In this document: positions 28,412 through 35,209 of the stretch, piece after piece
How the letters are laid out: each line of letters opens with the position of its first letter
How positions within the stretch are numbered: position 1 is the stretch's first letter
IMG/VR virus record: IMGVR_UViG_3300025083_003558
Coordinates: 1-35,209 of that record
Strand: one strand, 5' to 3'
Source: a virus
DNA length: 35,209 nucleotides
Notes under the pieces: model-generated
The model's database searches: none
What the model was told of the DNA's origin: nothing
The model's input: the letters and a program-made list of their open reading frames with translations, nothing else
Program-made: the position numbers and the translations under genes

Positions 28412-29241
28412 TGTTAGTCGGGTATTACGGAGTTAGTGATAAGTTCTGTGAGTGGAGCTACATACAAGGAGTCCTAAAGCATCTCAAGTTGGATGATAGC
28501 TTTAGAGTTTATATTGTTAGCACTACACAAGAGCTCGACTTTACTGATAAAGTAAAACTCGACCCTGATAAGAAGAATGTTATTATCAGTTTGTCCGATG
28601 AATGGTCAACTGATAACATTCCTCAAGAATGGAAAGATAACGCTACCGTGTTCAAGGCTTACCTAAAGCCAGAGCAAGAGAAAGGTAGCGTTCATTCTTT
28701 TCCATTAGGCTTTAATAATAAGCATAAGAAGTTTCCTAATAAGCCAATTAAAACAAGACCCATTGATGTATTCTTTGCTGGTCATATAGCCTCAGTAAAT
28801 CGCCTACATTACATGAGATGGGTGCTTGAATACTTTCAAGATATGAAAGAGAGTGAGAGGCCTAAATATGAGTTCGCTGTTTCAAAAGGTTTCAATCTTG
28901 GAATGAGTGGAGAGGAATATTCACAAAAGTTACATGATGCCAAGATTGTAGTTTGCCCTGCTGGTAATGTAAGCATGGAAACATTCAGGCATTATGAAGC
29001 AATGAGAAGTGGTGCTATTGTTGTATCACCAAAGCTTCCAGATGTAAAAATCTATAAAGATGCTGCTATTTGTCAGGTAGATGAATGGGAGTATAAAGTG
29101 GGTGATACAATTATGGACTTGCTATCTGATCTAGATATGTTACAATTAGTTCAAGAGAGACAGCAGCAGACTTATAACAATAGATTCGCTGCTAAGTCAG
29201 TAGCTAAATATATTCATGAACTTCTTCCAGATACAAAATAA
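28411..29241 (+). CDS. exostosin/GT47-like glycosyltransferase
   Basis: 276 residues with a GT-B-like donor half: VFFAGHIAS at about 117-125, then KIVVCPAGNVSMETFRHYEAMRSGAIVVSP (about 189-218), the pattern seen in exostosin-type and similar transferases (small-residue loop, then E..R.YEA...G.IPV). No membrane helix. Substrate unknown. It is coupled to the DUF366 gene by a TAATG overlap, which is curious, because it ties a putative nucleobase enzyme to a sugar transferase; it also overlaps the following gene by 26 bases. Confidence 0.7.
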   Translation: MLVGYYGVSDKFCEWSYIQGVLKHLKLDDSFRVYIVSTTQELDFTDKVKLDPDKKNVIISLSDEWSTDNIPQEWKDNATVFKAYLKPEQEKGSVHSFPLGFNNKHKKFPNKPIKTRPIDVFFAGHIASVNRLHYMRWVLEYFQDMKESERPKYEFAVSKGFNLGMSGEEYSQKLHDAKIVVCPAGNVSMETFRHYEAMRSGAIVVSPKLPDVKIYKDAAICQVDEWEYKVGDTIMDLLSDLDMLQLVQERQQQTYNNRFAAKSVAKYIHELLPDTK

Positions 29242-29596
29242 GCTCTTCTTTGCTAATAAGAAGACTCAACCTGAACCTCTTGATCAGGAAGGTGAACAGG
29301 CTTTCGTACCGTTTCTATTCAATAGATGGTTGACGATGTATAGTAAAGAGACTGTTGGCTTTGTCAATGAGACTCTCAATAAGTATTGTGGTATCTTTGA
29401 TACTGATAAGCAGAAGACTTATAAGCTATACTTCAATCTTATTCCTCGTCTTAAGTTCAAACGTATTAACTATATCAAGAAGGCTAAGAAAGATAAAGAG
29501 CAGAAGGAAGAAGAGACTAATCTCAAAATGATTGCTAAGAATAACTTTATGTCTTCACGTGAGTTAGAGCAGTATAAAGAGTTGATTAATTCCTAA
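29216..29596 (+). CDS. possible clamp-loader small subunit (gp62-like)
   Basis: 126 residues. The segment FVPFLFNRWLTMYSKETVGFVNE, followed by a spacer and LIPRLKFKRINYIKK (about 29-85), parallels the core of small clamp-loader subunits in marine T4-like phages, which I recall as NxGLSYFxDTV...NxM...KRFSKW. The match is in pattern, not in strong identity. The C-terminal 45 residues are a charged helix. If correct it would work with gp44 to load the gp45 clamp, outside this window. Starts inside the end of the glycosyltransferase gene. Confidence 0.45.
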   Translation: MNFFQIQNKLFFANKKTQPEPLDQEGEQAFVPFLFNRWLTMYSKETVGFVNETLNKYCGIFDTDKQKTYKLYFNLIPRLKFKRINYIKKAKKDKEQKEEETNLKMIAKNNFMSSRELEQYKELINS

Positions 29597-29603
29597 CACA
29601 TAG

Positions 29604-29609
29604 TAAATA
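29604..29609 (+). promoter_or_regulatory. late promoter for the gp31-like gene
   Basis: TAAATA five bases before the ATG at 29615. Confidence 0.5.
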
Positions 29610-29614
29610 ATAGT

Positions 29615-30013
29615 ATGGCTAATATTGATAACCTAGCAACTCATAAGCACTTGATCGACCTTTCGACTCACTCCGAAGGTGACATTGGCTTGACTGACGA
29701 TTTTGAGTTGACAATGATTTTTGATGATATTCTTCTCGTTGAGTATGTTGATGAGAACGAGCATGGTGAGATCCAGCGTAACGGAATTTATGTTCCAACT
29801 AATGCTGTAACTAAGGCTTGGCGTAAAGCTAAAGTTGTTCTTGCTGGACCTAAAGCACAGTACGCGAAGAAGGGTGATGTTGTTATCTTCCCAAGTAATC
29901 TTGGTGTTACAGTAGCTAATATCGACGTACAAGGTACGACAGTTAAGAAGGGTATCTTTTTGAACGAAGATCGTCTCTTTGGTATTTGTAACCTTAAGAA
30001 TGCAGATAAGTAG
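29615..30013 (+). CDS. 31: gp31/GroES-like co-chaperonin
   Basis: 132 residues. The GroES fold is recognisable: DDILLVEYVDENEHGEIQRNGIYVPTNA (about 37-64, the GroES barrel start with R..GIYVP), KAWRKAKVVLAGP, KKGDVVIFPSNLG (the KxGDxVxF motif) and a C-terminal KKGIFLNEDRLFGIC strand. T4 gp31 replaces GroES so that GroEL can fold the large capsid protein; a marine T4-like phage co-chaperonin is the natural reading. The N-terminal 35 residues are an extension. It overlaps the next gene by 14 bases. Confidence 0.82.
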   Translation: MANIDNLATHKHLIDLSTHSEGDIGLTDDFELTMIFDDILLVEYVDENEHGEIQRNGIYVPTNAVTKAWRKAKVVLAGPKAQYAKKGDVVIFPSNLGVTVANIDVQGTTVKKGIFLNEDRLFGICNLKNADK

Positions 30014-30374
30014 GTCAGGCCTTGACAACTTACTGCGCAGTAATGTTTGTGAAGTACGCTTTGTAAGACGTGATCCAAGACCTGGTGACGGTCCTACAAG
30101 GCGTATCCTTTGCACTAAGGATTTGAGTATCCTTACCTCTATAAATGGTAGAACAACTCTAAACTATAGACCACCTCGAGGTGGTATGCAAATTAATGAA
30201 GCAGCGCAAAACATATGCGTTGTGTGGGACATCATGATGCAGGACTATAGAAACGTTGCGATGGATAGTTGTACCTTAATACAATCAATTCCAGCAACTG
30301 ACTGGTGGGAATATTTTAATGAAAATATTTATCCAATGGCACCAGAACAAAAACTTAGCTTTATGAACTCATGA
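30000..30374 (+). CDS. Sm-like/SH3-barrel protein (WYL_2-type)
   Basis: 124 residues from the ATG at 30000. SNVCEVRFVRRDPRPGDGPTRRILCTKDLSIL resembles small phage proteins annotated as SH3-like, Sm-fold or WYL_2, whose core reads V.V.F.K.DGT.R.M.CT. After that, VVWDIMMQDYRNVAMDSCTLIQ replaces the usual end with a longer strand-rich region, and a tryptophan-rich C-terminus (DWWEYFNENIYP) follows. Role unknown; nucleic-acid binding or transcription regulation is a guess. The start overlaps the gp31-like gene, the end overlaps the next gene by 4 bases. Confidence 0.6.
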   Translation: MQISRSGLDNLLRSNVCEVRFVRRDPRPGDGPTRRILCTKDLSILTSINGRTTLNYRPPRGGMQINEAAQNICVVWDIMMQDYRNVAMDSCTLIQSIPATDWWEYFNENIYPMAPEQKLSFMNS

Positions 30375-30724
30375 ATATCTCAACTGAAAACTTCTCAGAT
30401 CACCTTAAACCTTTTCTATTACAGAAAGTAGCCATTTGTACAGATAAGAAAATTATCCGTAAAGGTAGGTTGAGGATTTTTCAGATTAAGCAGCACTATG
30501 CTAAGCTTACTTTAGAGGATGAAGTAAGAACACGATTGTATGAGATTCCATATCCATATGAGATGTCTTCAGATGGAAGAAAGCTTACTCTTTGCTATAA
30601 GCTTGATAAGTTTCTCAATGTAGGTGATCTTGATCTACAAGTTAAGTTCTTAGACTCAAGTAAGAGTTCTAAGCTATATGACTCTAATGTCTATATTCTA
30701 CCTTTGGAAGATGTTCAGTTTTAA
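30371..30724 (+). CDS. hypothetical protein
   Basis: 117 residues, family not recognised. Predicted mostly beta with a basic first half (KKIIRKGRLRIFQIKQHYAK) and a tyrosine/proline-containing central turn (YEIPYPYEMS), then strands ending in LPLEDVQF. ATGA overlap with the preceding gene indicates co-translation with the Sm-like protein. No motif for catalysis is visible. Confidence 0.65.
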   Translation: MNISTENFSDHLKPFLLQKVAICTDKKIIRKGRLRIFQIKQHYAKLTLEDEVRTRLYEIPYPYEMSSDGRKLTLCYKLDKFLNVGDLDLQVKFLDSSKSSKLYDSNVYILPLEDVQF

Positions 30725-30725
30725 C

Positions 30726-30753
30726 TTGATTATGCTACAATGTAGCCTATAAT
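30726..30753 (+). promoter_or_regulatory. type I promoter for the DinG-like helicase
   Basis: TTGATT, 16 bases, TATAAT; GTG start at 30761 after 7 bases. The proposed transcript begins at or next to the start codon. Confidence 0.66.
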
Positions 30754-30760
30754 AGTTATA

Positions 30761-32389
30761 GTGATCGGTTCAATAACAAACAACTTCCCCGAGGGCTATA
30801 CTCCTAATCCCTCACAAGTAAAGCTTCTAAAGAGTATTGATGAAGCTTTTGCAGCAGGTAAAAAATTCGTTATCTGTAATGCTCCTACTGGAGCTGGTAA
30901 GTCTTTTATCTCTAAGACTCTTGGTAATGCTTCAGAAGAAGCTCCTGATGAGTTTAGAGAGTTAGTTACTTCATATGCTGCTTTCAAGAGAGGCTCTTCA
31001 GGATATAAGTATGAAGAAGAGATGGAGGAGACAGCTCCTTTTGGTTGTACTGCATTAACCATTACAAAGGCTCTACAAGATCAATACAAAGAGCTATTTG
31101 ATGATGTTGAGGTTGTTAAGGGTAAGTCTAACTATCAATGTGTAGTAGATGAAAGATTTCCTGTAGATGTAGCTCCTTGTGTAAGCTCTCAGAACCTCAA
31201 AGCAGAGTGCTGGGCTAAGTGCAAGTGTCCTTACTATGAAGCTCGTAACAAAGCTCTAACTGCTCAGTTCAATACTCTTAACTATAATATGTTCTTTGCT
31301 CTTCCTGATCATCTTAAGAAGAGGCAGTTCTTGATTTGTGATGAGGCTTCTGAGCTAGAAGATCAGTTGGTAAAAGAGTTTACTTGTAAGATTGAGTATA
31401 AGTTTCTTGCTCGTATGGATATTGCTCCACGCATCTTGACTTCGAGTATGAATGCTCTTAAATGGTTGTCAGAACTACAAGTTGATCTTACTGATAAGAT
31501 TGATGATATCAAAGAGATACTTAAGACAAGCAAGACTCGTAATAAGAAGTCTTTGATGGACCTTACTACCAATATGCAGAGGTTACAGAACCTAAAAGGT
31601 AAAGTAGATCTTGTAACTGACTCTTGGAGTGAGAGTGAGTATGTCCATACTAAAGACAGGGAAGGTATTACCTTTATGCCTCTTAAGGTTAATAACTTGG
31701 CTAAGAGACTATTTGACTTTGCTGATCAAGTCATCTTAATGTCAGCTACTATTATTGACCCTGATAACTTCTGTAAGAGTCTTGGTATTACTGATTATCA
31801 ATATGTAGAAGCTGAGTCAAGCTTCGATCCAAAGAAGGCTCCTATCGTATGTAACCCTAAGTATAAGCTCAACTATCACCTTATGGAGAAGAACCTTCCT
31901 AAAGTGATTAGACAAGTAGCTGAGATTTGTAAGCATCACGGAGCTGATAAAGGTATCATTCATACTCATAACAATACTATTACCTCAAAATTGAGCACTA
32001 TGCTTTATGGTGATAGGTTCTTGTATAGAGAGCCTGGTATTAAGAATGAGGATATTCTAGATCAGCATATGCTTAGTAGTGAACCTACTGTATTAGTATC
32101 TCCTTCAATGTCTTATGGAGTAGACTTGAAAGGTGATCTTGCAAAGTTTCAGATTATTATCAAAGCTCCGTTCTTACCTACTAAAGATGTAAGGATTGAG
32201 AAGCTTATGAAGGCTGACTTTAGCTGGTATCAGAATAAGATGCTTTGTTCTTTGATTCAGTCTTGTGGTAGAGGAGTTAGATCTACTAAAGATGAATGTA
32301 TTACTTATATTCTTGATGGTACTATTGTTGAGAATATTGTAAGAGCTAAGCATAAGTTACCGAAATACTTCCTCGAACGCTTCATTTAA
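30761..32389 (+). CDS. DinG/XPD-type superfamily 2 helicase
   Basis: 542 residues with a GTG start, the only reasonable start between the promoter and Walker A. NAPTGAGKS (residues 40-48) is Walker A, CDEASELED (about 194-202) is a DEAH variant with serine, and QSCGRGVRSTKDECITYILDG near the C-terminus is motif VI. Between motifs I and II lie C127, C140, C150, C154 and C156, the place and number for the 4Fe-4S cluster that marks XPD, FancJ and DinG. The family unwinds 5'-to-3' at forks, R-loops or damaged DNA. T4 itself has no close equivalent; marine relatives do. It is followed by late virion genes. Confidence 0.88.
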   Translation: MIGSITNNFPEGYTPNPSQVKLLKSIDEAFAAGKKFVICNAPTGAGKSFISKTLGNASEEAPDEFRELVTSYAAFKRGSSGYKYEEEMEETAPFGCTALTITKALQDQYKELFDDVEVVKGKSNYQCVVDERFPVDVAPCVSSQNLKAECWAKCKCPYYEARNKALTAQFNTLNYNMFFALPDHLKKRQFLICDEASELEDQLVKEFTCKIEYKFLARMDIAPRILTSSMNALKWLSELQVDLTDKIDDIKEILKTSKTRNKKSLMDLTTNMQRLQNLKGKVDLVTDSWSESEYVHTKDREGITFMPLKVNNLAKRLFDFADQVILMSATIIDPDNFCKSLGITDYQYVEAESSFDPKKAPIVCNPKYKLNYHLMEKNLPKVIRQVAEICKHHGADKGIIHTHNNTITSKLSTMLYGDRFLYREPGIKNEDILDQHMLSSEPTVLVSPSMSYGVDLKGDLAKFQIIIKAPFLPTKDVRIEKLMKADFSWYQNKMLCSLIQSCGRGVRSTKDECITYILDGTIVENIVRAKHKLPKYFLERFI

Positions 32390-32392
32390 CAT

Positions 32393-32398
32393 TAAATA
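32393..32398 (+). promoter_or_regulatory. late promoter for the 32408 gene
   Basis: TAAATA nine bases before the TTG at 32408. Confidence 0.5.
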
Positions 32399-32407
32399 AT
32401 AGTAGCT

Positions 32408-33553
32408 TTGAAGAAATATACATACAACTTCGAGATTAAGGACTTGCTTACGCAATTTATTGCTGCGTTTGATGATACAGTCATTAAGCGACACAATAAA
32501 GATAAAGAGCCAGAGCAAGAGATTGCTGTGAGATACGTGATGGCTCCTAAGCAGCGTATCATGTATGACGTTATCAACAAAGCTCAAAATATAAAACTAC
32601 CTGTTGTTAGTGTCGATCTTACTTCTGTATCTTATGATACAGAAAGAGTATTCAATAAGCTCGATAACTTTGATAACTATGGTGCTGATACAGCTACTTC
32701 AATTAATACTCCTGTACCAGTTAACTTAGAAGTTAGCATGTCTATTCTTTGTAGGTATATGTCTGACATGGAGCAGATACTTTCTAACTTTATTCCATAT
32801 ACCAATCCATATATTGTACTTGCTTGGAGAGAGCCTGTTGAAGAATCATTGCTTAGTGGAGGTAAGCCTTACAATCCTATTGAGATTAGATCTGAAGTCT
32901 TATGGAGTAATACAATCTCAATGAATCCTCCAAAGGATACAACCTATAGTGAGAAGTTTAGGATTGTTGCTGATACCTCCTTCACTATTAAGGGTTGGAT
33001 GTTTAGAAATAAGAATGATAGATCTAATCCAATTTACTTTATTGATACTAACTTCATTAATGCTGATTCATCTTATAGCTTTACACCAGCTATTACAGCT
33101 CAAGACTATGAAACATTCTTTGATAGCTTAACAGCAGATGCTGATATTGAAACTGTATCACTTTCTGGATACCCCTTTACTGACTCTGTATTCTATAATG
33201 CTTCAGGATTCCCAATGCCTATTGATAGTCCAGTAACTATTACTACACAAGCTAAACAACTTAATAAAGGCACATTCACTCTTATTGGTCAGAACTATAA
33301 TGAGACTGAGTTTGTTCTCCTCTCATCTACTTCTGCTCTTACAGATACTCTCACATCAGTTGATACAACCTATACAGGTACAATTGAAGGTTATCTACTT
33401 CCACTTTCAAGCTATACTGTACAAAGTGATACAGTAATGAATATTAATCTCTCTAATCTAAACGCACCAGGAACATTCCAGGTAGTAGTCAAGAACCCAG
33501 CAGGGTGGACTTCTACAGGAAGCATCTCTGGAGTATCCTTTACAACTGAATAA
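32408..33553 (+). CDS. T4-like virion structural protein with C-terminal Ig/TIG-like region
   Basis: 381 residues from a TTG at 32408; no ATG precedes the conserved start. The first 220 residues (KKYTYNFEIKDLLTQFIAAFDDTVIKR, then VRYVMAPKQRIMYDVINKAQNIKLPVV, DMEQILSNFIPYTNPYIVLAWREP, RSEVLWSN, DTSFTIKGWMF) match a structural protein that lies upstream of gp20 in T4-like marine phages, usually annotated only as structural. Residues about 245-381 are beta-rich with TFTLIGQNYNETEF and APGTFQVVVKNPAG, typical of Ig/TIG-type domains, possibly surface-exposed. Late promoter in front; it runs directly into gp20. Confidence 0.75.
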   Translation: MKKYTYNFEIKDLLTQFIAAFDDTVIKRHNKDKEPEQEIAVRYVMAPKQRIMYDVINKAQNIKLPVVSVDLTSVSYDTERVFNKLDNFDNYGADTATSINTPVPVNLEVSMSILCRYMSDMEQILSNFIPYTNPYIVLAWREPVEESLLSGGKPYNPIEIRSEVLWSNTISMNPPKDTTYSEKFRIVADTSFTIKGWMFRNKNDRSNPIYFIDTNFINADSSYSFTPAITAQDYETFFDSLTADADIETVSLSGYPFTDSVFYNASGFPMPIDSPVTITTQAKQLNKGTFTLIGQNYNETEFVLLSSTSALTDTLTSVDTTYTGTIEGYLLPLSSYTVQSDTVMNINLSNLNAPGTFQVVVKNPAGWTSTGSISGVSFTTE

Positions 33554-33556
33554 ATA
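33551..33556 (+). promoter_or_regulatory. late promoter for gp20
   Basis: TAAATA formed partly by the stop codon of the preceding gene (GAATAAATA); ATG at 33564 after seven bases. Confidence 0.58.
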
Positions 33557-33563
33557 TATTAAG

Positions 33564-35209
33564 ATGGCAAACACAAATCCAACTAATGACGGAAGAGCAG
33601 CTACATTTGGTAGAAACCTTATGAACTATGTTTCAAATAGGCTTCCGTATGCTTCACAAGAAGATGATTCTCTTAATGATAAGTATAAGCACTTTGCTAA
33701 AAATGGTCAGCAGAGAGCAGAAGCACTTGTTAAGTCATCTGTAACATCTTCTAATCCTTATAACAATATCCCTATTGGTGACTTTGGTAAGGATGGCTCC
33801 TTCAATGATGTTATGTATGCATCGCTGGATCAAGACAAAGGTGGTCGTATGCGCGACTATCGTGCAATGGCTGCTAATAATGAAGTAGCAGAAGCTCTTG
33901 ATGAGATTTGTGATGAGATGATCAATGCTGATGAGACAGGTCGTGTTATCAAGATTGCATATGAGAACATCGAACTTGATGTAGATCAAAAGACAGATCT
34001 AGATAAAGAGTTTGATAAGTATGTTGACTTCTATGACCTTAAGTCGAAAGGTTGGCAGTACTTCCGTCAACTACTTGTTGAAGGTGAAGTTTACTTTGAG
34101 CAGATTCTTCACGAAGATTATGTTAAAGAAGGTGTTCTTGGTTTGATTAACATTCCTGCTGAGATTATTGACCCTGTTTATAATAACATTCAAAACATGA
34201 TTGTTAAAGGCTTCATTTATAAGAAGCCAATCTTTAGTGCACAGCAGCCTAATAAGGTTGAAAAGACTGAAATGGTTCCTATGGAGCAAAACCAGATTGT
34301 TTATGCTAACTCTGGTGTCTATAATGATACTAAAGACTTTGTTATTCCTTTCCTTGAGAATGCTCGTCGTCCTTATCGTCAGCTTTCTCTTGTTGAAGAT
34401 GCTATTGTTATTTACCGATTGGTAAGAGCTCCAGAACGTCTCGTGTTCAACGTTGATGTTGGTAATATGGCTCCACCAAAGGCTGAAGCTTATCTTCGTA
34501 AGCTTATTCAGAACTATTGGTCAAAGAAGACTTTTGATAGTGATCAGAACAATGTTGTTAACAAGTTCAATCCTCAGTCAATGCTTGATGCATTCTGGTT
34601 TGCTAAGCGTCAAGGCTCTGAAGGTACTTCTGTTACTCAGCTTCCAGGAGGTTCTAATCTTGGTGAGTTGACTGACCTTATGTACTTCATTAAGAAGCTT
34701 TACAGAGCTCTTAAAGTACCTGCTACTCGTATTGATCCTGAAGATCGTACAGTTGACCCATCTTCTATTCTTCGTGAAGAGCTTAAGTTTGCTAAGTTTG
34801 TTGTTCGTATTCAACAGCGCATGTCTTCTGCTATTAAGAAGGGATTCATTACTCACCTTAAGCTCAAGGGAGTGTGGGATGAGTTGAATCTTGCTGAGAC
34901 TAACATTGATGTAGCATTCACTCCTCCTACAAACTACTATGAGATGAGAGAGAGTCAGAAGCTTGAGCTTAAGGCTGCTAACTTCAATACTCTCGCTAGT
35001 AATGAATTCGTTTCAGTAACATATGCTCAGAAGAAGTACCTTGGTTGGAAGGATAGAGACATTCTTGCTAACAGAGAGTTCATGCGTAAGGATGCTGAAT
35101 TCCAATGGGAATTAGCTCAGATTCAAGCTGCTGGTCCAATGTGGAAAGAGCAACTTGCTGCAGCTGCTGATGCTGGTGCCGAGATGGGAGCTGAAGGTGG
35201 TGAGATGGG
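33564..35209 (+). CDS. 20: gp20-like portal vertex protein, 3' end cut off
   Basis: Portal protein of T4-like heads: a dodecameric ring through which DNA is packaged and ejected, and the site where the tail joins. 548 codons are present and the frame runs off the right edge. Recognised by MRDYRAMAANNEVAEALDEICDEMI (about 92-116), then GWQYFRQLLVEGEVYFEQI, IPAEIIDPVY, and RAPERLVFNVDVGNMAPPKAEAYL, LPGGSNLGELTDLMYF and FAKFVVRIQQRM, the conserved order of gp20. It begins with a 20-residue asparagine/threonine-rich segment. Its own late promoter lies in the previous stop codon. Confidence 0.95.
   Translation, partial: MANTNPTNDGRAATFGRNLMNYVSNRLPYASQEDDSLNDKYKHFAKNGQQRAEALVKSSVTSSNPYNNIPIGDFGKDGSFNDVMYASLDQDKGGRMRDYRAMAANNEVAEALDEICDEMINADETGRVIKIAYENIELDVDQKTDLDKEFDKYVDFYDLKSKGWQYFRQLLVEGEVYFEQILHEDYVKEGVLGLINIPAEIIDPVYNNIQNMIVKGFIYKKPIFSAQQPNKVEKTEMVPMEQNQIVYANSGVYNDTKDFVIPFLENARRPYRQLSLVEDAIVIYRLVRAPERLVFNVDVGNMAPPKAEAYLRKLIQNYWSKKTFDSDQNNVVNKFNPQSMLDAFWFAKRQGSEGTSVTQLPGGSNLGELTDLMYFIKKLYRALKVPATRIDPEDRTVDPSSILREELKFAKFVVRIQQRMSSAIKKGFITHLKLKGVWDELNLAETNIDVAFTPPTNYYEMRESQKLELKAANFNTLASNEFVSVTYAQKKYLGWKDRDILANREFMRKDAEFQWELAQIQAAGPMWKEQLAAAADAGAEMGAEGGEM

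Noticed and set aside
30796-31062. Minus-strand open frames inside the helicase and many other genes
   Set aside because: They are shadows in other frames of well-supported genes, with no promoter, start signal or recognisable product.

Overview
The window is a stretch of a T4-like myovirus genome, probably marine. It carries a compact set of T4 core genes: 46/47 recombination nuclease, gp55 late sigma, UvsW, UvsY, a gp31/GroES-like co-chaperonin, gp20 portal and a phoH gene. Coding density is very high, with ATGA and TAATG overlaps, and no integrase or insertion sequence was seen. The host cannot be read directly. One gene, however, encodes a secreted protein with a PEP-CTERM exosortase signal of the style common in Verrucomicrobiota, behind an A/C-rich leader, so a Verrucomicrobiota-type host is my best inference rather than a cyanobacterium.

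Layout. 1-4806 (minus strand): recombination and late-transcription operon uvsY, uvsW, gp55, gp47, gp46 (gp46 runs off the left edge). 4827-12291 (plus): a run of mostly virion-type genes. At least six, and perhaps nine, of their products start with a short basic/aromatic segment ending in a hydrophobic-x-Glu motif, like the capsid-targeting peptides of T4 internal proteins. The bodies behind these leaders look like a PD-(D/E)XK nuclease, a KxDG ligase/nucleotidyltransferase, a TxGH nucleotidyltransferase, a retropepsin, a pol-beta nucleotidyltransferase and a glycine-zipper protein. 12544-19289: queD, tRNA-Thr, DUF932, a PEP-CTERM cassette, phoH, queE and folE2. 19382-21358: HNH protein, P-loop kinase and a tail-fibre-like gene on the minus strand. 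21417-29241: four glycosyltransferases, then an Fcl/ColC-like epimerase-reductase, a 46-residue membrane peptide, a ColD-like 3-dehydratase with catalytic His188, and Gmd, followed by a DUF366 protein and a fifth glycosyltransferase. 29216-35209: possible clamp-loader small subunit, gp31-like chaperonin, Sm-like protein, DinG/XPD-type helicase, a structural protein and gp20 (cut by the right edge).

Working together. FolE2, QueD and QueE cover GTP to 7-carboxy-7-deazaguanine, and a DUF366 protein shares the same promoter type; this suggests a DNA (or tRNA) deazaguanine modification route, with the inserting transglycosylase outside the window or absent. Gmd, ColD and the Fcl/ColC homologue fit GDP-L-colitose and/or GDP-L-fucose synthesis, feeding the GT10, GT11 and other glycosyltransferases.

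Regulation. Three promoter types can be read by eye: (I) TTGATT-like, exactly 16 bases, TATAAT (early/middle-like, before uvsY, gp55, queD, queE, folE2, DUF366 and others); (II) GGAACT, exactly 4 bases, TATAAT, eight copies, which I do not recognise from the literature; (III) TAAATA late promoters before virion genes, often overlapping the previous stop codon. For types I and II the predicted start of transcription falls on or within a few bases of the start codon, so many messages would be leaderless.
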